Shown here: positions 12,650-21,451 of the stretch, in pieces
How positions within the stretch are numbered: position 1 is the stretch's first letter
How the letters are laid out: each line of letters starts with the position of its first letter
Assembly: GCA_040235375.1 (NCBI GenBank)
Contig: JBECKQ010000039.1
Coordinates: forward strand, 1-22,351
Direction: 5' to 3'
From: JBECKQ01 sp040235375
GTDB taxonomy: Bacteria; Planctomycetota; Phycisphaerae; UBA1845
DNA: 22,351 nt
Made by a program: the position numbers and the translations under genes
The notes under the pieces: model-generated
The model's database searches: none
What the model saw: only the letters and a program-made list of their open reading frames with translations
What the model was told of the DNA's origin: nothing

Positions 12650-15016
12650 ATGACACACGACGCCGACCGTTCTTCCCCTCGCCGGTTCATCATCATGTGC
12701 AGCCTGTTTGCCAGCACAACGCTCGCGGGAGCGGCGCTGGCCCAGGCTGATCCGCAACTCGAACCGGCCGCCCAGCCCGCGATCGTCGGCTGCGGCAAGG
12801 CGCAGGCTCTCCAGCAGAAATACATCCGCGAACAGATGCGCGAAGATTGGAAAGCCGAATACGACCGCATGCTCGCGGCCGGCCTGCGCGAGGCTCTCAC
12901 CGATACCGACGTGCTCCACTGCGACCTCGAGATCGAGATCCTTCCCGATCAGTACGACAACATGATCGGCACCAACACCCTCACCATCCAGAGCAGGTCG
13001 AACAGCCTCAGCCAGTTCACCTTTCGCCTGCGCAGCCAGTACAACGTCACCAGCATCCTCATCAACGGCTCCACGCCCGTCACGTTTTCCACGCCCAGCA
13101 CGACCACGCGAGTCGTCACCCTCGACCGCACCTACGCCATGGACGAGGTGTTCACGCTGACGATCGCCTACTCCGGCCACGCCGAGTCGCGCGGCTTCGG
13201 CTCCATCGAGTTCACCACGCACAACACCGAAGACATCGTCTACACGCTCAGCGAGTCGTACTTCGCCTACACCTGGTGGCCGTGCAAGGACGGCGACTTC
13301 GGCGAGCCGGGCGACAACGGCGACAAGTTCACGCTCGACCTGGGCGTCATTGCCCCGGACACGATGGTCACCGCGTCGAACGGCACGCTGCAGGGCGTGG
13401 ACACGCTTTCGGGTAACCGGCTGCGCTACCGCTGGTCGACAAACTACCCGATCTCAACGTACCTCGTCTGCTTCTCGGCGACGAACTACAACACGTGGAC
13501 GGAGTACTACACGCCGTCGGCCGGCCGCAGCATGCCGGTCGATTTCTACATCTACCCGGAGAGCGACACGCCGAGCAACCGCGCCGCCTGGGGCAAGGCG
13601 GTGGACATGCTTTACGTGCTGCGCGACATCTACGGCGAGTACCCGTTCATCACCGAGAAGTACGGCATCTACGAGTGCCAGTTCGGCGGGGGCATGGAGC
13701 ACCAGACCTTCACCGCCCAGGGCACCTTCAGCGAGAGCGTCACCGTCCACGAGCTCGGCCACCAGTGGTGGGGTGACATGATCACCTGCAATACGTGGAA
13801 CCACATCTGGATCAACGAAGGTTTTGCAGCCTATACCGAAGCGCTGTGGGCGGAACGCAAGCCGGGCAGCTCCGGCCTGCCCGCCCTGAAGAGCGTGATG
13901 GCCACGAAGAAATACACCGGCGCGGGCAGCGTCTACGTCACCGACGCCGAGGTGGCCAACATGAATGCCATCTTCGACACCAGCACCACGTACAACAAGG
14001 CCGCCTGGGTGCTGCACATGCTGCGGCACGTGCTCGGCGATGACAATTTCTTTGACGCGCTGGCCGCGTATCGCGCCGCGTTCCAGTACAGCGCCGCCAG
14101 CACCGAGGACTTCCAGGGCGCCTGCGAGCCGTTCTATCCCACCGGCGATCTGAGCTGGTTCTTCTCCGAGTGGATATACGGCGAGCGCACGCCGGCCTAC
14201 CAATGGGGCTGGACCAATGCTCAGATTCACGGCCAGAACTACCTGCTGCTCTCGATCGACCAGACCCAGGATGCGGCCTACCAGCGCTTCACCATGCCTA
14301 TCGACATCGTGGTGAACGGTGACACCTACACGGCGTTCGACGACCATGACCCGCAGAACTTCGTGATCCCTCTGCCCGCGCCGGCCACCACCGTCGACCT
14401 CGATCCCGACGAGTGGATTCTCACCAGCGGTCGAACAACGGCTGCCTACTCGCCCGGCCCGCCCAAGATCGTCGAGACCTACCCCGACCCCGGGCAGATT
14501 GTCGAAATGGCCTCCGCCCCCGACCAGGTGGACATCACCTTCCACACGCCGGTCAACGCGTCTGCGGCCGACTTCTCGCTCGTGGGGGCCGCCGGCGGCG
14601 CCCAGTCGGTGACGTACACCTATTCGGCCAGCGACAACAAGGTCACGCTGACGGCGGCCGCACCCCTGCCACCCGACATTTACACGCTCACCATCAGCGA
14701 CGCGCTGACCGCGGTCAACAGCGGGCAGCAGCTCGACGGCGAAATCACCGATGCCCAGAGCCTCACCTCCCTGCCGTCAGGCAACGGAGTGGCCGGCGGC
14801 AGCGCTGCGATCCAGTTCGCCGTCATCTGCGCGTTCGGCGACGCCGACTGTGACGGCGACATCGACCTGGCCGATTTCGCCAGCTTCCAGAGCTGCTACA
14901 CGGGTCCCGACGCCGGCCCCGCCGCGGCAGGTTGTGAGCCGATGCGCTTCGACGCCGACACCGACGTGGACACCGCGGACCTGGCTGACTTCGTTGACAC
15001 GCTGACCGGCCCGTAG
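12650..15016 (+). CDS. Secreted M1-family zinc aminopeptidase with Ig-like and dockerin-like C-terminus
   Basis: 788 residues from ATG at 12650. A signal peptide (about 1-32, ending ALAQA) sends it out of the cytoplasm. The N-terminal beta domain (about 85-285) and catalytic domain follow the M1 layout: GGGMEHQTF (347-354) is the variant GxMEN exopeptidase motif; HELGH (367-371) and Glu390 in NEGFA bind Zn2+; Tyr448 in YNKAAWVLHMLR is the likely catalytic Tyr. All catalytic residues are present. Residues about 605-725 resemble an SbsA/Big_5-type Ig-like domain (ETYPDPGQ...VDITFHTPV...LPPDIYTLTISDALT). Residues about 727-786 hold two Asp-rich dockerin-like calcium loops (DADCDGDIDLADF and DADTDVDTADLADF). 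In Planctomycetota this tail is common on secreted proteins without cellulosomes. It probably removes N-terminal residues from peptides outside the cell or in the periplasm. Confidence 0.92.
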   Translation: MTHDADRSSPRRFIIMCSLFASTTLAGAALAQADPQLEPAAQPAIVGCGKAQALQQKYIREQMREDWKAEYDRMLAAGLREALTDTDVLHCDLEIEILPDQYDNMIGTNTLTIQSRSNSLSQFTFRLRSQYNVTSILINGSTPVTFSTPSTTTRVVTLDRTYAMDEVFTLTIAYSGHAESRGFGSIEFTTHNTEDIVYTLSESYFAYTWWPCKDGDFGEPGDNGDKFTLDLGVIAPDTMVTASNGTLQGVDTLSGNRLRYRWSTNYPISTYLVCFSATNYNTWTEYYTPSAGRSMPVDFYIYPESDTPSNRAAWGKAVDMLYVLRDIYGEYPFITEKYGIYECQFGGGMEHQTFTAQGTFSESVTVHELGHQWWGDMITCNTWNHIWINEGFAAYTEALWAERKPGSSGLPALKSVMATKKYTGAGSVYVTDAEVANMNAIFDTSTTYNKAAWVLHMLRHVLGDDNFFDALAAYRAAFQYSAASTEDFQGACEPFYPTGDLSWFFSEWIYGERTPAYQWGWTNAQIHGQNYLLLSIDQTQDAAYQRFTMPIDIVVNGDTYTAFDDHDPQNFVIPLPAPATTVDLDPDEWILTSGRTTAAYSPGPPKIVETYPDPGQIVEMASAPDQVDITFHTPVNASAADFSLVGAAGGAQSVTYTYSASDNKVTLTAAAPLPPDIYTLTISDALTAVNSGQQLDGEITDAQSLTSLPSGNGVAGGSAAIQFAVICAFGDADCDGDIDLADFASFQSCYTGPDAGPAAAGCEPMRFDADTDVDTADLADFVDTLTGP

Positions 15017-15047
15017 AGCTGTCCGCCGTCATGCAGACCACAGAGAT

Positions 15048-18000
15048 TTAGAGTCCTGTCGCCCGGCTCCGCAGCCGGACGCGGAACGTGACCAGCGTCG
15101 CTGGAAGCACGATCAGCACCAGCGGCAATTGCACGGCCAGACCCGAGATGATCGCGATCGCCAGCGGCTGCTGCATCGCGGCGCCTTGGCCGAGTGCCAG
15201 CGCGAGCGGCAGCAACGCGAGGATGGCGGCGAATGTCGTCATCGCGACCGGCCGCATCCGATTCCGGCCGGCTGCGATCAACCGACGGTGCCGGTGCTTC
15301 TCACTGTGCAGCGCGTCGTACTCCGAATAGTAGAAGATGGAGACCTCGGTAACGATGCCGACGACCATCGTCATGCCCATCATCGCCGTGATGTTGAGCT
15401 CGGTGCCGGTCAGCCACAGACCGATGAAGACGGCGGACATCGCCAGGAGCGTGGTCAGCAGCATCGCGATCGCCACGAGAAAGCGTTCGTAAAGAAACAA
15501 GAGCAGCGCAAAGACCAGCCCGACCGCGGCGAGGATCACCATGAGGAGGCCCCGGAACGCGATCTGCTGCTGCGCGTACAGACCACCGAGTTGATAATAG
15601 ACGCTATCGGGGACCAGTCCCGGACGCTGTAGCACCCTCTTGACGTCGGCGACGGTCGAGCCCAGGTCGCGGCCGCTGATGCGGGCCGTGACGGCGACCA
15701 TGCGCTTGAGATTGTCGCGCGTGATCTGCGGCTGTCCGGTGACGGTCTTGAGCGTGGCCACACGACTAAGCGGAAAGAGATGGCCGTCGGGTGCACGGAG
15801 ACGGCAGGCGGCGATGCGCCGCATCGTGTCGCGGTCGGCGTGGGGCAGCCAGACGCGTACGCCGATCATTTTAGGCCCCTTCTGCAACTGCGTGGTCACG
15901 ACACCGCTCAGGTCGGCATTCAGGATCTTTGTCACGTCGTCGGGATCAACACCTTCCAGCGCCGCCTTTTCGCGGTCCACGCGGATCTCCAGCGCGTCAC
16001 CAGCCACGACAATGCCGTCCTTCACCTCGACGACTCCGCGAACGGATTTGATCGCAGCGGCCACGCGTGGAGCGAGCTTACCCAGTAGCTGGCCATTGTC
16101 CGAAAAGAGCTTGATCTCGATCGGCTGGGGCACGGCGGTCAGGTCGCCAATGAGATCTTCCATCAATTGCGCCATCTCGATCTGCAACCCGGGGACGTTG
16201 TGCTCGATCTCGCGGCGGACGTGATTCATGATGGTCTCGATGCCGGGGCGCGGAAACGGCTTGAGCCGGATGAAATAGTCGCCCTCGTTGACCTCCGTCA
16301 CGCCGCCCCCCAACTGCAGGCCGGTGCGCCGCGAATACGTCTGCACGCTGGGCGCGCGGGCAAGGATGTCTTCGACCTGCCGCAAGAGGCGGTCCGTCTC
16401 CGTCAGGGAGGTACCCGGCGGCGCGCGGTAGTCGAGAATGAATCCGCCTTCGTCGATGGAGGGCATGAAGCCGGTGCCTATGTGTCGGTATGCGAGCCAG
16501 CCGCCGACCAGCAGCGGCAGGATCAAGAACAGCGCCAGCCACGGACGCGCCAGCACGGCGCGCATGACCCGCTCGTATCGAGCATGCACGGCGCGCGTGA
16601 TGCGGCCGCCTTCCTCCTGTTCGGCGTCCTTTCGCCGGAGCGTGTATACGGCCAGCACCGGCAGAGCCAGCCAGGCCACGAAGAACGAGATAATCAGACT
16701 GGCCGCCACGGTCAGCGACAGGGCCTTGAAGAACGCGCCGGTCACCCCCGACAGGAATGCCAGCGGGGCGAAGATGATGACCGTCGACGCGGAGGAGCCC
16801 GCGAGGGGGCGCGTGAACTCCGTAGCAGCCAGCAGCATGCGATCGCGGTGCGACCCGCCGCCGCCACGCAGCCGGCGGATGATGTGCTCGACCATGACGA
16901 TCGCATCGTCGATGATCAGTCCCACAGCGGCCGCCATGCCCCCCAGGGTCATGATGTTGAAGCTGCGGTGCAGGACGGCCAGCAGCAGGATCGTCGTGGC
17001 CAAGACCACCGGCACGGTTGCGGCCGCGATGAGGGTCACCTTGAGATTGCGCAGGAATACGAACAGGACGAGCGCTGCCAATGCGACGCCGATGAGTACG
17101 GCATCACGTACGCTGCCCGCGGACGACAGAATCAAGTCGCTCTGGTCGTACCACGTGGCCACGTGCACGTCGGGCGGGATGCGCTGCCGCACCTCGGCCA
17201 GCTTGGCTGCCACCTCGCGCGCGATCCTCACCGTGCTGCCGCCTGGTTGCTTGTAGACCTGGAAGAGAACGGCCTCCTGCTGGTCCGCGGTGACGCGCGT
17301 CCAGTTGGGCGCAACGCCCGGGCTGACCGTCGCAACGTCCTCCAGCAGGACCGAGCCATTGACACCGGAGCGCAGGACGGTCTGGAGGATCTCGTCAAAC
17401 GTCTGGAACTGCGTGTCGGACAGAATCAGGTACAGCTTGTCGTATTCCTGGAGCCGACCGACGGCCGTTACGACGTTGGCCGCCGACAATGCCCGAGCCG
17501 CATCCTCGACGCTCATCCCGAAGGCGTGGAGTTTGGACGGATCGACGACTACCTGGTACTCAGCCGTGTCGCCGCCCTGCACACCGATGTGGGCAACACC
17601 CGCCACCGTGGAGAGCACGGGCTGGATCTGGTACACGGCCAGGTCGCGCAGCGCGACCGGCGACTGCGTGTTCGAGGTCAGGCTGTAGCCCAGCACGGGA
17701 TAGACGGTTGGGTCCATGCGCCGCACTTCGAACGTCGTGCCGGAAGGAAATGCGCTCAGCGTGCGATTGACGGCCGACTCCGTCTGGAGAAGGGCCGCGA
17801 CCATATCCCAGCCCCAGGTGAAATCGACCGAAATCTCGGCGCTGCCCCGGCTGGTGGTGGAACGAACGTGGCGTACGCCCGGTACGCCGCGCACGGCTTC
17901 CTCGGCGGGGCGGGTCACCTCGATCATCATGCGCTCGGCGGTGCGGTCCCCGGCGTCGAGGTCGACGACGATGCGTGGGAAGCTCACCTGTGGGAAAAGC

Positions 18001-18104
18001 CCCACCGGCAGCGTGAAGCTGCTGAAGGCACCTGCCACGGCCAGAGAAACCAGCACGAAGAGGATCGACCGGCGGTGGGACTGCACCCACTCCGCTGCGC
18101 TCAT
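15048..18104 (-). CDS. RND efflux pump, inner-membrane permease subunit
   Basis: 1018 residues from ATG at 18104 with GGAG 8 nt upstream; the start overlaps the adaptor stop as ATGA. This is the proton-driven pump of a tripartite system. The usual two halves are visible: the first helix (12-31), a large periplasmic domain, helices from about 333 on, helix 4 with the proton-relay pair Asp399-Asp400 in GLIIDDAIVMVEHI, a second periplasmic half starting near GTGFMPSIDEGGF (543-555), and helices 8-12 with MVVGIVTEVSIFYYSEY. The substrate class is mixed in signals: the DD pair is common in HAE-type pumps, while the Glu in the later helix and the MPSIDEG segment recall metal (CusA/CzcA) pumps. The nearby copper module makes metal export attractive but does not prove it. 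The length is normal and the gene looks intact. Confidence 0.93.
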   Translation of the reverse strand: MSAAEWVQSHRRSILFVLVSLAVAGAFSSFTLPVGLFPQVSFPRIVVDLDAGDRTAERMMIEVTRPAEEAVRGVPGVRHVRSTTSRGSAEISVDFTWGWDMVAALLQTESAVNRTLSAFPSGTTFEVRRMDPTVYPVLGYSLTSNTQSPVALRDLAVYQIQPVLSTVAGVAHIGVQGGDTAEYQVVVDPSKLHAFGMSVEDAARALSAANVVTAVGRLQEYDKLYLILSDTQFQTFDEILQTVLRSGVNGSVLLEDVATVSPGVAPNWTRVTADQQEAVLFQVYKQPGGSTVRIAREVAAKLAEVRQRIPPDVHVATWYDQSDLILSSAGSVRDAVLIGVALAALVLFVFLRNLKVTLIAAATVPVVLATTILLLAVLHRSFNIMTLGGMAAAVGLIIDDAIVMVEHIIRRLRGGGGSHRDRMLLAATEFTRPLAGSSASTVIIFAPLAFLSGVTGAFFKALSLTVAASLIISFFVAWLALPVLAVYTLRRKDAEQEEGGRITRAVHARYERVMRAVLARPWLALFLILPLLVGGWLAYRHIGTGFMPSIDEGGFILDYRAPPGTSLTETDRLLRQVEDILARAPSVQTYSRRTGLQLGGGVTEVNEGDYFIRLKPFPRPGIETIMNHVRREIEHNVPGLQIEMAQLMEDLIGDLTAVPQPIEIKLFSDNGQLLGKLAPRVAAAIKSVRGVVEVKDGIVVAGDALEIRVDREKAALEGVDPDDVTKILNADLSGVVTTQLQKGPKMIGVRVWLPHADRDTMRRIAACRLRAPDGHLFPLSRVATLKTVTGQPQITRDNLKRMVAVTARISGRDLGSTVADVKRVLQRPGLVPDSVYYQLGGLYAQQQIAFRGLLMVILAAVGLVFALLLFLYERFLVAIAMLLTTLLAMSAVFIGLWLTGTELNITAMMGMTMVVGIVTEVSIFYYSEYDALHSEKHRHRRLIAAGRNRMRPVAMTTFAAILALLPLALALGQGAAMQQPLAIAIISGLAVQLPLVLIVLPATLVTFRVRLRSRATGL

Positions 18105-19264
18105 GGCGCCGTCTCCAGCTTGACTGCCATGCCGTCCTTGAGCTGGCTGTTGCCGACGACCACGACCTCCTGTCCGGGGCGCAGTCCTGATCCGAGCACC
18201 TGCACCTGCTGGGCGTTCTCCAGCCCGAGTATGACGTCGTGCTTGGCAGCGTGGCCCTGACCGACGGTGAACAGCACGTACCGATCCTGCTCGGGGAGGA
18301 TCGCTGCCCGCGGGACGAGCAGGCCCGTGGCGGACGAGACAACGATTTGGACTTCGATGTACTGGTCGAGGAGCAGCTGATTGTTGGGGGCCGGCCGGAC
18401 AAAAACGTCCACCAGGCGAGTGCTCGGGTTCACTCGGTGGGTGACGAGATTTATGGTGCCGGCGACCGACCCGCCGCCGCGGGCATTGACCGGCACGAGC
18501 CGCACCGCCTGTCCGGCGTGCAGCGTGTTCACGTCCTCGCTCTCGATCCCGAGCCGCACATCGATCTGGTTTTCGCCAACTGTTTCGATCAGGGTCGAGC
18601 CGGCCGCGACGATCTGACCTTTGCGGGCGACCACGTGCGTCACCACGCCCGCGGTTTTGGCACTGAGCGACCGCGCGCTGTCGATGCCGCGCCCCTCGAG
18701 GTTCTGCACGCGCCGCCGTGCGTTGTCGTACTTCTGCTGGGCCTTGACGACATCGGGGCGCGTGTTGAGCTTGAGCTTGAAGCGCTCCTTGGCCAGTTGG
18801 AGCTCGGCCTTGGCTGTATCACGTTGAGCCTTCGCGTTCTCCAACTCGAGCGAGGCGGACGGGCTCGGTTCGATGTCGATCAGGTGCGTTCCGGCGTCCA
18901 CGCGCTGCCCCTCGCTGACGAGCACCTGCTGAACACGGCATTCAAACGGCACGCTGATGACGTCCGTTTTGCCGACCGCAGCAACGACCACACCGTAGGC
19001 CGTGAGCGTCTCCTGAATGGTGCCGTGGACAATGGGCGCCACGACCACCCGGGCGACCGGTCCCCCCTGTGGCGACGGCGCCGCACGCGTCGTGGCTTGC
19101 CGCGTTGTGACCGCGCGAGTTGTGGCCGCCTGCGTGGTGGGCGCACGGGGCGTTGGCGCCGGAGCGGGCCGCGTCCGCGTCGCCACCCAGTGGGCACCGC
19201 CGAAACCACCCGCCGCGGCGATCAGTCCCGCCGCGGTAATCCAGGTCCAGCTTATACGTCTCAT
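18101..19264 (-). CDS. RND efflux periplasmic adaptor (membrane fusion protein)
   Basis: 387 residues from ATG at 19264; both ends overlap neighbours by 4 nt (ATGA), a sign of translational coupling. An N-terminal anchor (about 5-28) is followed by an unusual Pro/Ala/Thr/Arg linker (about 31-68) with degenerate ATTRA/VTTRQ repeats. The adaptor core follows: a barrel strand set, the lipoyl half-motif VISVPFECRVQQVLVSEGQRVDAGTHLIDI (shown here in parts), a coiled hairpin (about 137-190, AKAQRDTAKAELQLAKERF), the second lipoyl half with AKTAGVVTHVVARKGQIV, and beta-barrel and proximal domains with LVPRAAILPEQD. It bridges the pump and the outer-membrane channel. No HMBD or Met-rich metal site such as those of some CusB-like proteins is seen, so substrate stays open. 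Confidence 0.9.
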   Translation of the reverse strand: MRRISWTWITAAGLIAAAGGFGGAHWVATRTRPAPAPTPRAPTTQAATTRAVTTRQATTRAAPSPQGGPVARVVVAPIVHGTIQETLTAYGVVVAAVGKTDVISVPFECRVQQVLVSEGQRVDAGTHLIDIEPSPSASLELENAKAQRDTAKAELQLAKERFKLKLNTRPDVVKAQQKYDNARRRVQNLEGRGIDSARSLSAKTAGVVTHVVARKGQIVAAGSTLIETVGENQIDVRLGIESEDVNTLHAGQAVRLVPVNARGGGSVAGTINLVTHRVNPSTRLVDVFVRPAPNNQLLLDQYIEVQIVVSSATGLLVPRAAILPEQDRYVLFTVGQGHAAKHDVILGLENAQQVQVLGSGLRPGQEVVVVGNSQLKDGMAVKLETAP

Positions 19265-20886
19265 GGCCGCACCGCATTCGTTGCGGGCTGACGGGATGTG
19301 GACGTTCCGCCTCTCTCCTCCTGCAAAGTCCTCGCGGATACTTCCGGGCCGTAGATCCCGGCCGCCAGCTCCAGCGCGATCCGATCGTGCATGAGCATCT
19401 GCTTGTACTGCAGCACATCCAGGCGCTTCTGCGTCAGATCGTTCCAGGCGGTGTAGTAGCTAAGCACGTCGGCCTGACCGATGTCGACCGCTCTGCGGTA
19501 CGTATCCACGAGCTTCTCGAGTTTCGGTACGGCCTTCTCCGCTGTCCGGATCTGCGCGTTGACCGATTCGATATCCGCCAGATGCGTGGCGATATCGGCG
19601 CGGGCCTGAAAGACTCGCGTGACGTACTCATCGAACAGACGTTGGCGTGTGGCTTCCGCAATCGCGATCTGGCCCTGGTTGTGATCGAAAATCGGCAGGT
19701 CGAGCGAGAATGTCATTCCGAGGGACTGCACGTCCGACGTGTCCCGCGCGCGGTTGCCGCCGAAGATGATCTTGGGAAACTGCCGCAGAACAGCCAGGCG
19801 CACCGCCGCTTCCTGGCTCTCATAGCCACGCCGCAGTCCGACCAGATCCAGTCGCCGCTGTTGCAGCCCCTCTGTCAACTGCGCCAACGAAGGTGGTGTA
19901 TAATGCGTCGGCAGCTCAATATCGGGCTCCAGTGTGAACGCCGCGTTTGGCGGCAGGCCCAGCGTCTGCTTGAGCGCCAGCCGGCGCTCCGCGGCCTTCT
20001 TCTGAACCATCAGCAGATTCGACTCGGCCTTGCTGCTGGCCGTCTCCGCAGCGGACAGGTCCAACTCGGTCATCAGGCCCAGGTTGACGGCCTGTCGCAC
20101 CACTTTGAGGTTCTCCTGCAAACGTTCGCGCATCTGCTGAGCCAGTGCGGCCTGCGCGTCCAGCGCGACCACGGCGTACACTGCGGTCCTGGCCGCCTGG
20201 GCCTTTTGCCACTCACGCCAGGCGACATCGAGCTCGACGGCCGCCAGGTGCTCGGAGGCCTGCTTGATGCGCGGACGCCGCGTGATCAGACGTCTGATGT
20301 CGTACTCCAAGCCGAAGCTGTAGGCATTCACATAGGGGCCGCCGCTCGACGCGGCGCCGCCGCCCGTGGACCCGCCGGAGCTGCCGGAGGAGCTGCCGAA
20401 GAGGCCGGATTCGACGCCCGAGAGGAGGCCGTCGCTGACCGCGGATCGCACGGTCTGACGCGGGCCTCCGCCGGTCTGGATTGGGAAATCCATGCCGAAG
20501 AGCATCGTCGGATTCGGCAGCAGGCCGGCCTCGAGCAACTGCGCCCGGGCCAGCCTCCGCCGCGCGCGTTCGGCCCGTAGCTCGGGATTGAGCAGGACAG
20601 CCAGGACTGCGGCTTCATCCGGCGAGAGTCCGTTACGCTCGTCGAACGCGATGGGGGCCAGCGCCGGATGGTGTAGCTCGGAGGCCTGGATGCGGAGCGC
20701 CGCCGCGCTGGGCGGGGCGAGGGCCGCGCGCACCGCCTCCGGATCCAGCGGCATGGCGTGGTAGGCCTTGCAGCCCATGAGGCAGGCGACGCCAGCGGCC
20801 AGAACCAAAAACAGCGCCGGGCTTGGGCACTTCCGCGTTCGGCGCCGGTCGTTATGTCGGTCACGCCCGCGGATCGTTGTGGTCAT
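19261..20886 (-). CDS. TolC-family outer-membrane efflux channel lipoprotein
   Basis: 541 residues if started at ATG 20886; a GTG at 20910 gives eight more residues and neither has a good ribosome-binding site. A long basic N-region (RGRDRHNDRRRTRK) precedes a lipoprotein signal ending LMGC, with the modified Cys39. Two repeated outer-membrane-factor halves follow, each with a long coiled helix (around DEAAVLAVLLNPELRAERARRRLARAQ and VAWREWQKAQAARTAV in the first; GYESQEAAVRLAVL and FQARADIATHLADIESVNAQ in the second; sequences given in part). Between them sits a Gly/Ser-rich insert (SSSGSSGGSTGGG) at roughly 165-185 before YVNAYSFGLEYDI. It forms the exit duct for the RND pump. It is the first gene of the three-gene operon. 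Confidence 0.9.
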   Translation of the reverse strand: MTTTIRGRDRHNDRRRTRKCPSPALFLVLAAGVACLMGCKAYHAMPLDPEAVRAALAPPSAAALRIQASELHHPALAPIAFDERNGLSPDEAAVLAVLLNPELRAERARRRLARAQLLEAGLLPNPTMLFGMDFPIQTGGGPRQTVRSAVSDGLLSGVESGLFGSSSGSSGGSTGGGAASSGGPYVNAYSFGLEYDIRRLITRRPRIKQASEHLAAVELDVAWREWQKAQAARTAVYAVVALDAQAALAQQMRERLQENLKVVRQAVNLGLMTELDLSAAETASSKAESNLLMVQKKAAERRLALKQTLGLPPNAAFTLEPDIELPTHYTPPSLAQLTEGLQQRRLDLVGLRRGYESQEAAVRLAVLRQFPKIIFGGNRARDTSDVQSLGMTFSLDLPIFDHNQGQIAIAEATRQRLFDEYVTRVFQARADIATHLADIESVNAQIRTAEKAVPKLEKLVDTYRRAVDIGQADVLSYYTAWNDLTQKRLDVLQYKQMLMHDRIALELAAGIYGPEVSARTLQEERGGTSTSRQPATNAVRP

Positions 20887-21162
20887 ACGCAGCCCAATCG
20901 TCGCCGACACACCGCACGGCAGAAGTCATCCGCCTATCGCACAAGGCACACAACGCGACACGTCGTTTCCGTGGCAGCGGCCTGCCTCGAACCCCGTCGT
21001 CGGTGCGCAAGATGAATTGGGGAGGGGTTCGGCCCGAACCGCGCCTAACTTCAGTGTAACGCTGAGCCTGAAAGGCGAGAAGCTGAATTCGCTGTAAGCC
21101 CGGGCTCAGGGGCAAGCCGGCGGCTGCCGCGTTGTGTCACGGACGAACGCTTGTCACACGCG

Positions 21163-21192
21163 GGCCGTTGCCACGACTCTGCGGCAACGGCC
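21163..21192. repeat. Perfect 10-bp inverted repeat with 10-nt loop
   Basis: GGCCGTTGCC (21163-21172) is the exact reverse complement of GGCAACGGCC (21183-21192), separated by ACGACTCTGC. With one G-U pair the stem could extend to 12 pairs (21161-21194). Neither strand has a T-run after it, so it is not a standard intrinsic terminator; it could be an RNA structure or part of a decayed element. Confidence 0.7.
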
Positions 21193-21250
21193 TGAGGATC
21201 TCCGAAAACGGCGAAGGTCCCATCAAATCGTGGGACAGTGGCGAGGTCTG

Positions 21251-21384
21251 GCTTCTGCGGCGGACGATGACGATCCAGTGGTCGCAAGCGGCGGTTCGGT
21301 CCTCTGCCGCCTGACGTCCACACGCTGACAGTCAGCGACACGCTGACCGGGCCCATAACGCTGTCCGCTTCGCAAAGTTCGTAA
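21251..21384 (+). pseudogene. Decayed C-terminal fragment of an M1-peptidase-like secreted protein gene
   Basis: Three pieces match the peptidase gene at 12650-15016 in the same order. Bases 21251-21301 translate to ASAADDDDPVVASGGSV, like ASAADFSLVGAAGGAQSV (peptidase residues 637-654). Bases 21304-21348 translate to LPPDVHTLTVSDTLT, like LPPDIYTLTISDALT (residues 673-687); I count 36 of 45 identical bases with changes mostly at third positions or conservative. Bases 21337-21369 resemble the last codons of the peptidase plus its 3' flank (DTLTGP, then GCTGTCCGC). The pieces are in different frames (the first in one, the second in another), so it cannot encode a working domain. There is no start codon or catalytic domain. 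It is best read as a fragment with internal deletions, from the same gene or a paralogue. Confidence 0.5.
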
Positions 21385-21451
21385 AAACTTGGAGCCTCGC
21401 CACGTTGCCGCGAATAAGACACTGGCCGGTCTGCCGGCCGGGAGGATATTC

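Larger units (their letters stand above)
20887..21451. promoter_or_regulatory. Divergent region between efflux operon and pseudopilin gene
   Basis: 565 bp. Reading rightwards: a near-perfect palindrome GGTTCGG-C-CCGAACC at 21026-21040, which could be an operator for the minus-strand efflux operon; a perfect 10-bp inverted repeat at 21163-21192; a decayed coding remnant at 21251-21384; and the pseudopilin ribosome-binding site GGAGG at 21441-21445. Promoter hexamers could not be assigned reliably. Confidence 0.4.

Noticed and set aside
13454..14545. 363-codon minus-strand open frame inside the peptidase gene
   Set aside because: Opposite a peptidase with intact zinc site; no supporting motif.
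12650..15016. Dockerin-like tail as evidence for a cellulosome
   Set aside because: No cohesin or scaffold protein in the window, and such tails are common on non-cellulosomal secreted proteins in Planctomycetota.
15017..15047. Terminator between the convergent peptidase and RND genes
   Set aside because: The 31-bp gap shows no usable inverted repeat or T-run.
16167..18260. 697-codon plus-strand open frame opposite the RND pump
   Set aside because: Antisense shadow of an intact, motif-bearing pump; the translation is Arg/His/Gln-rich.
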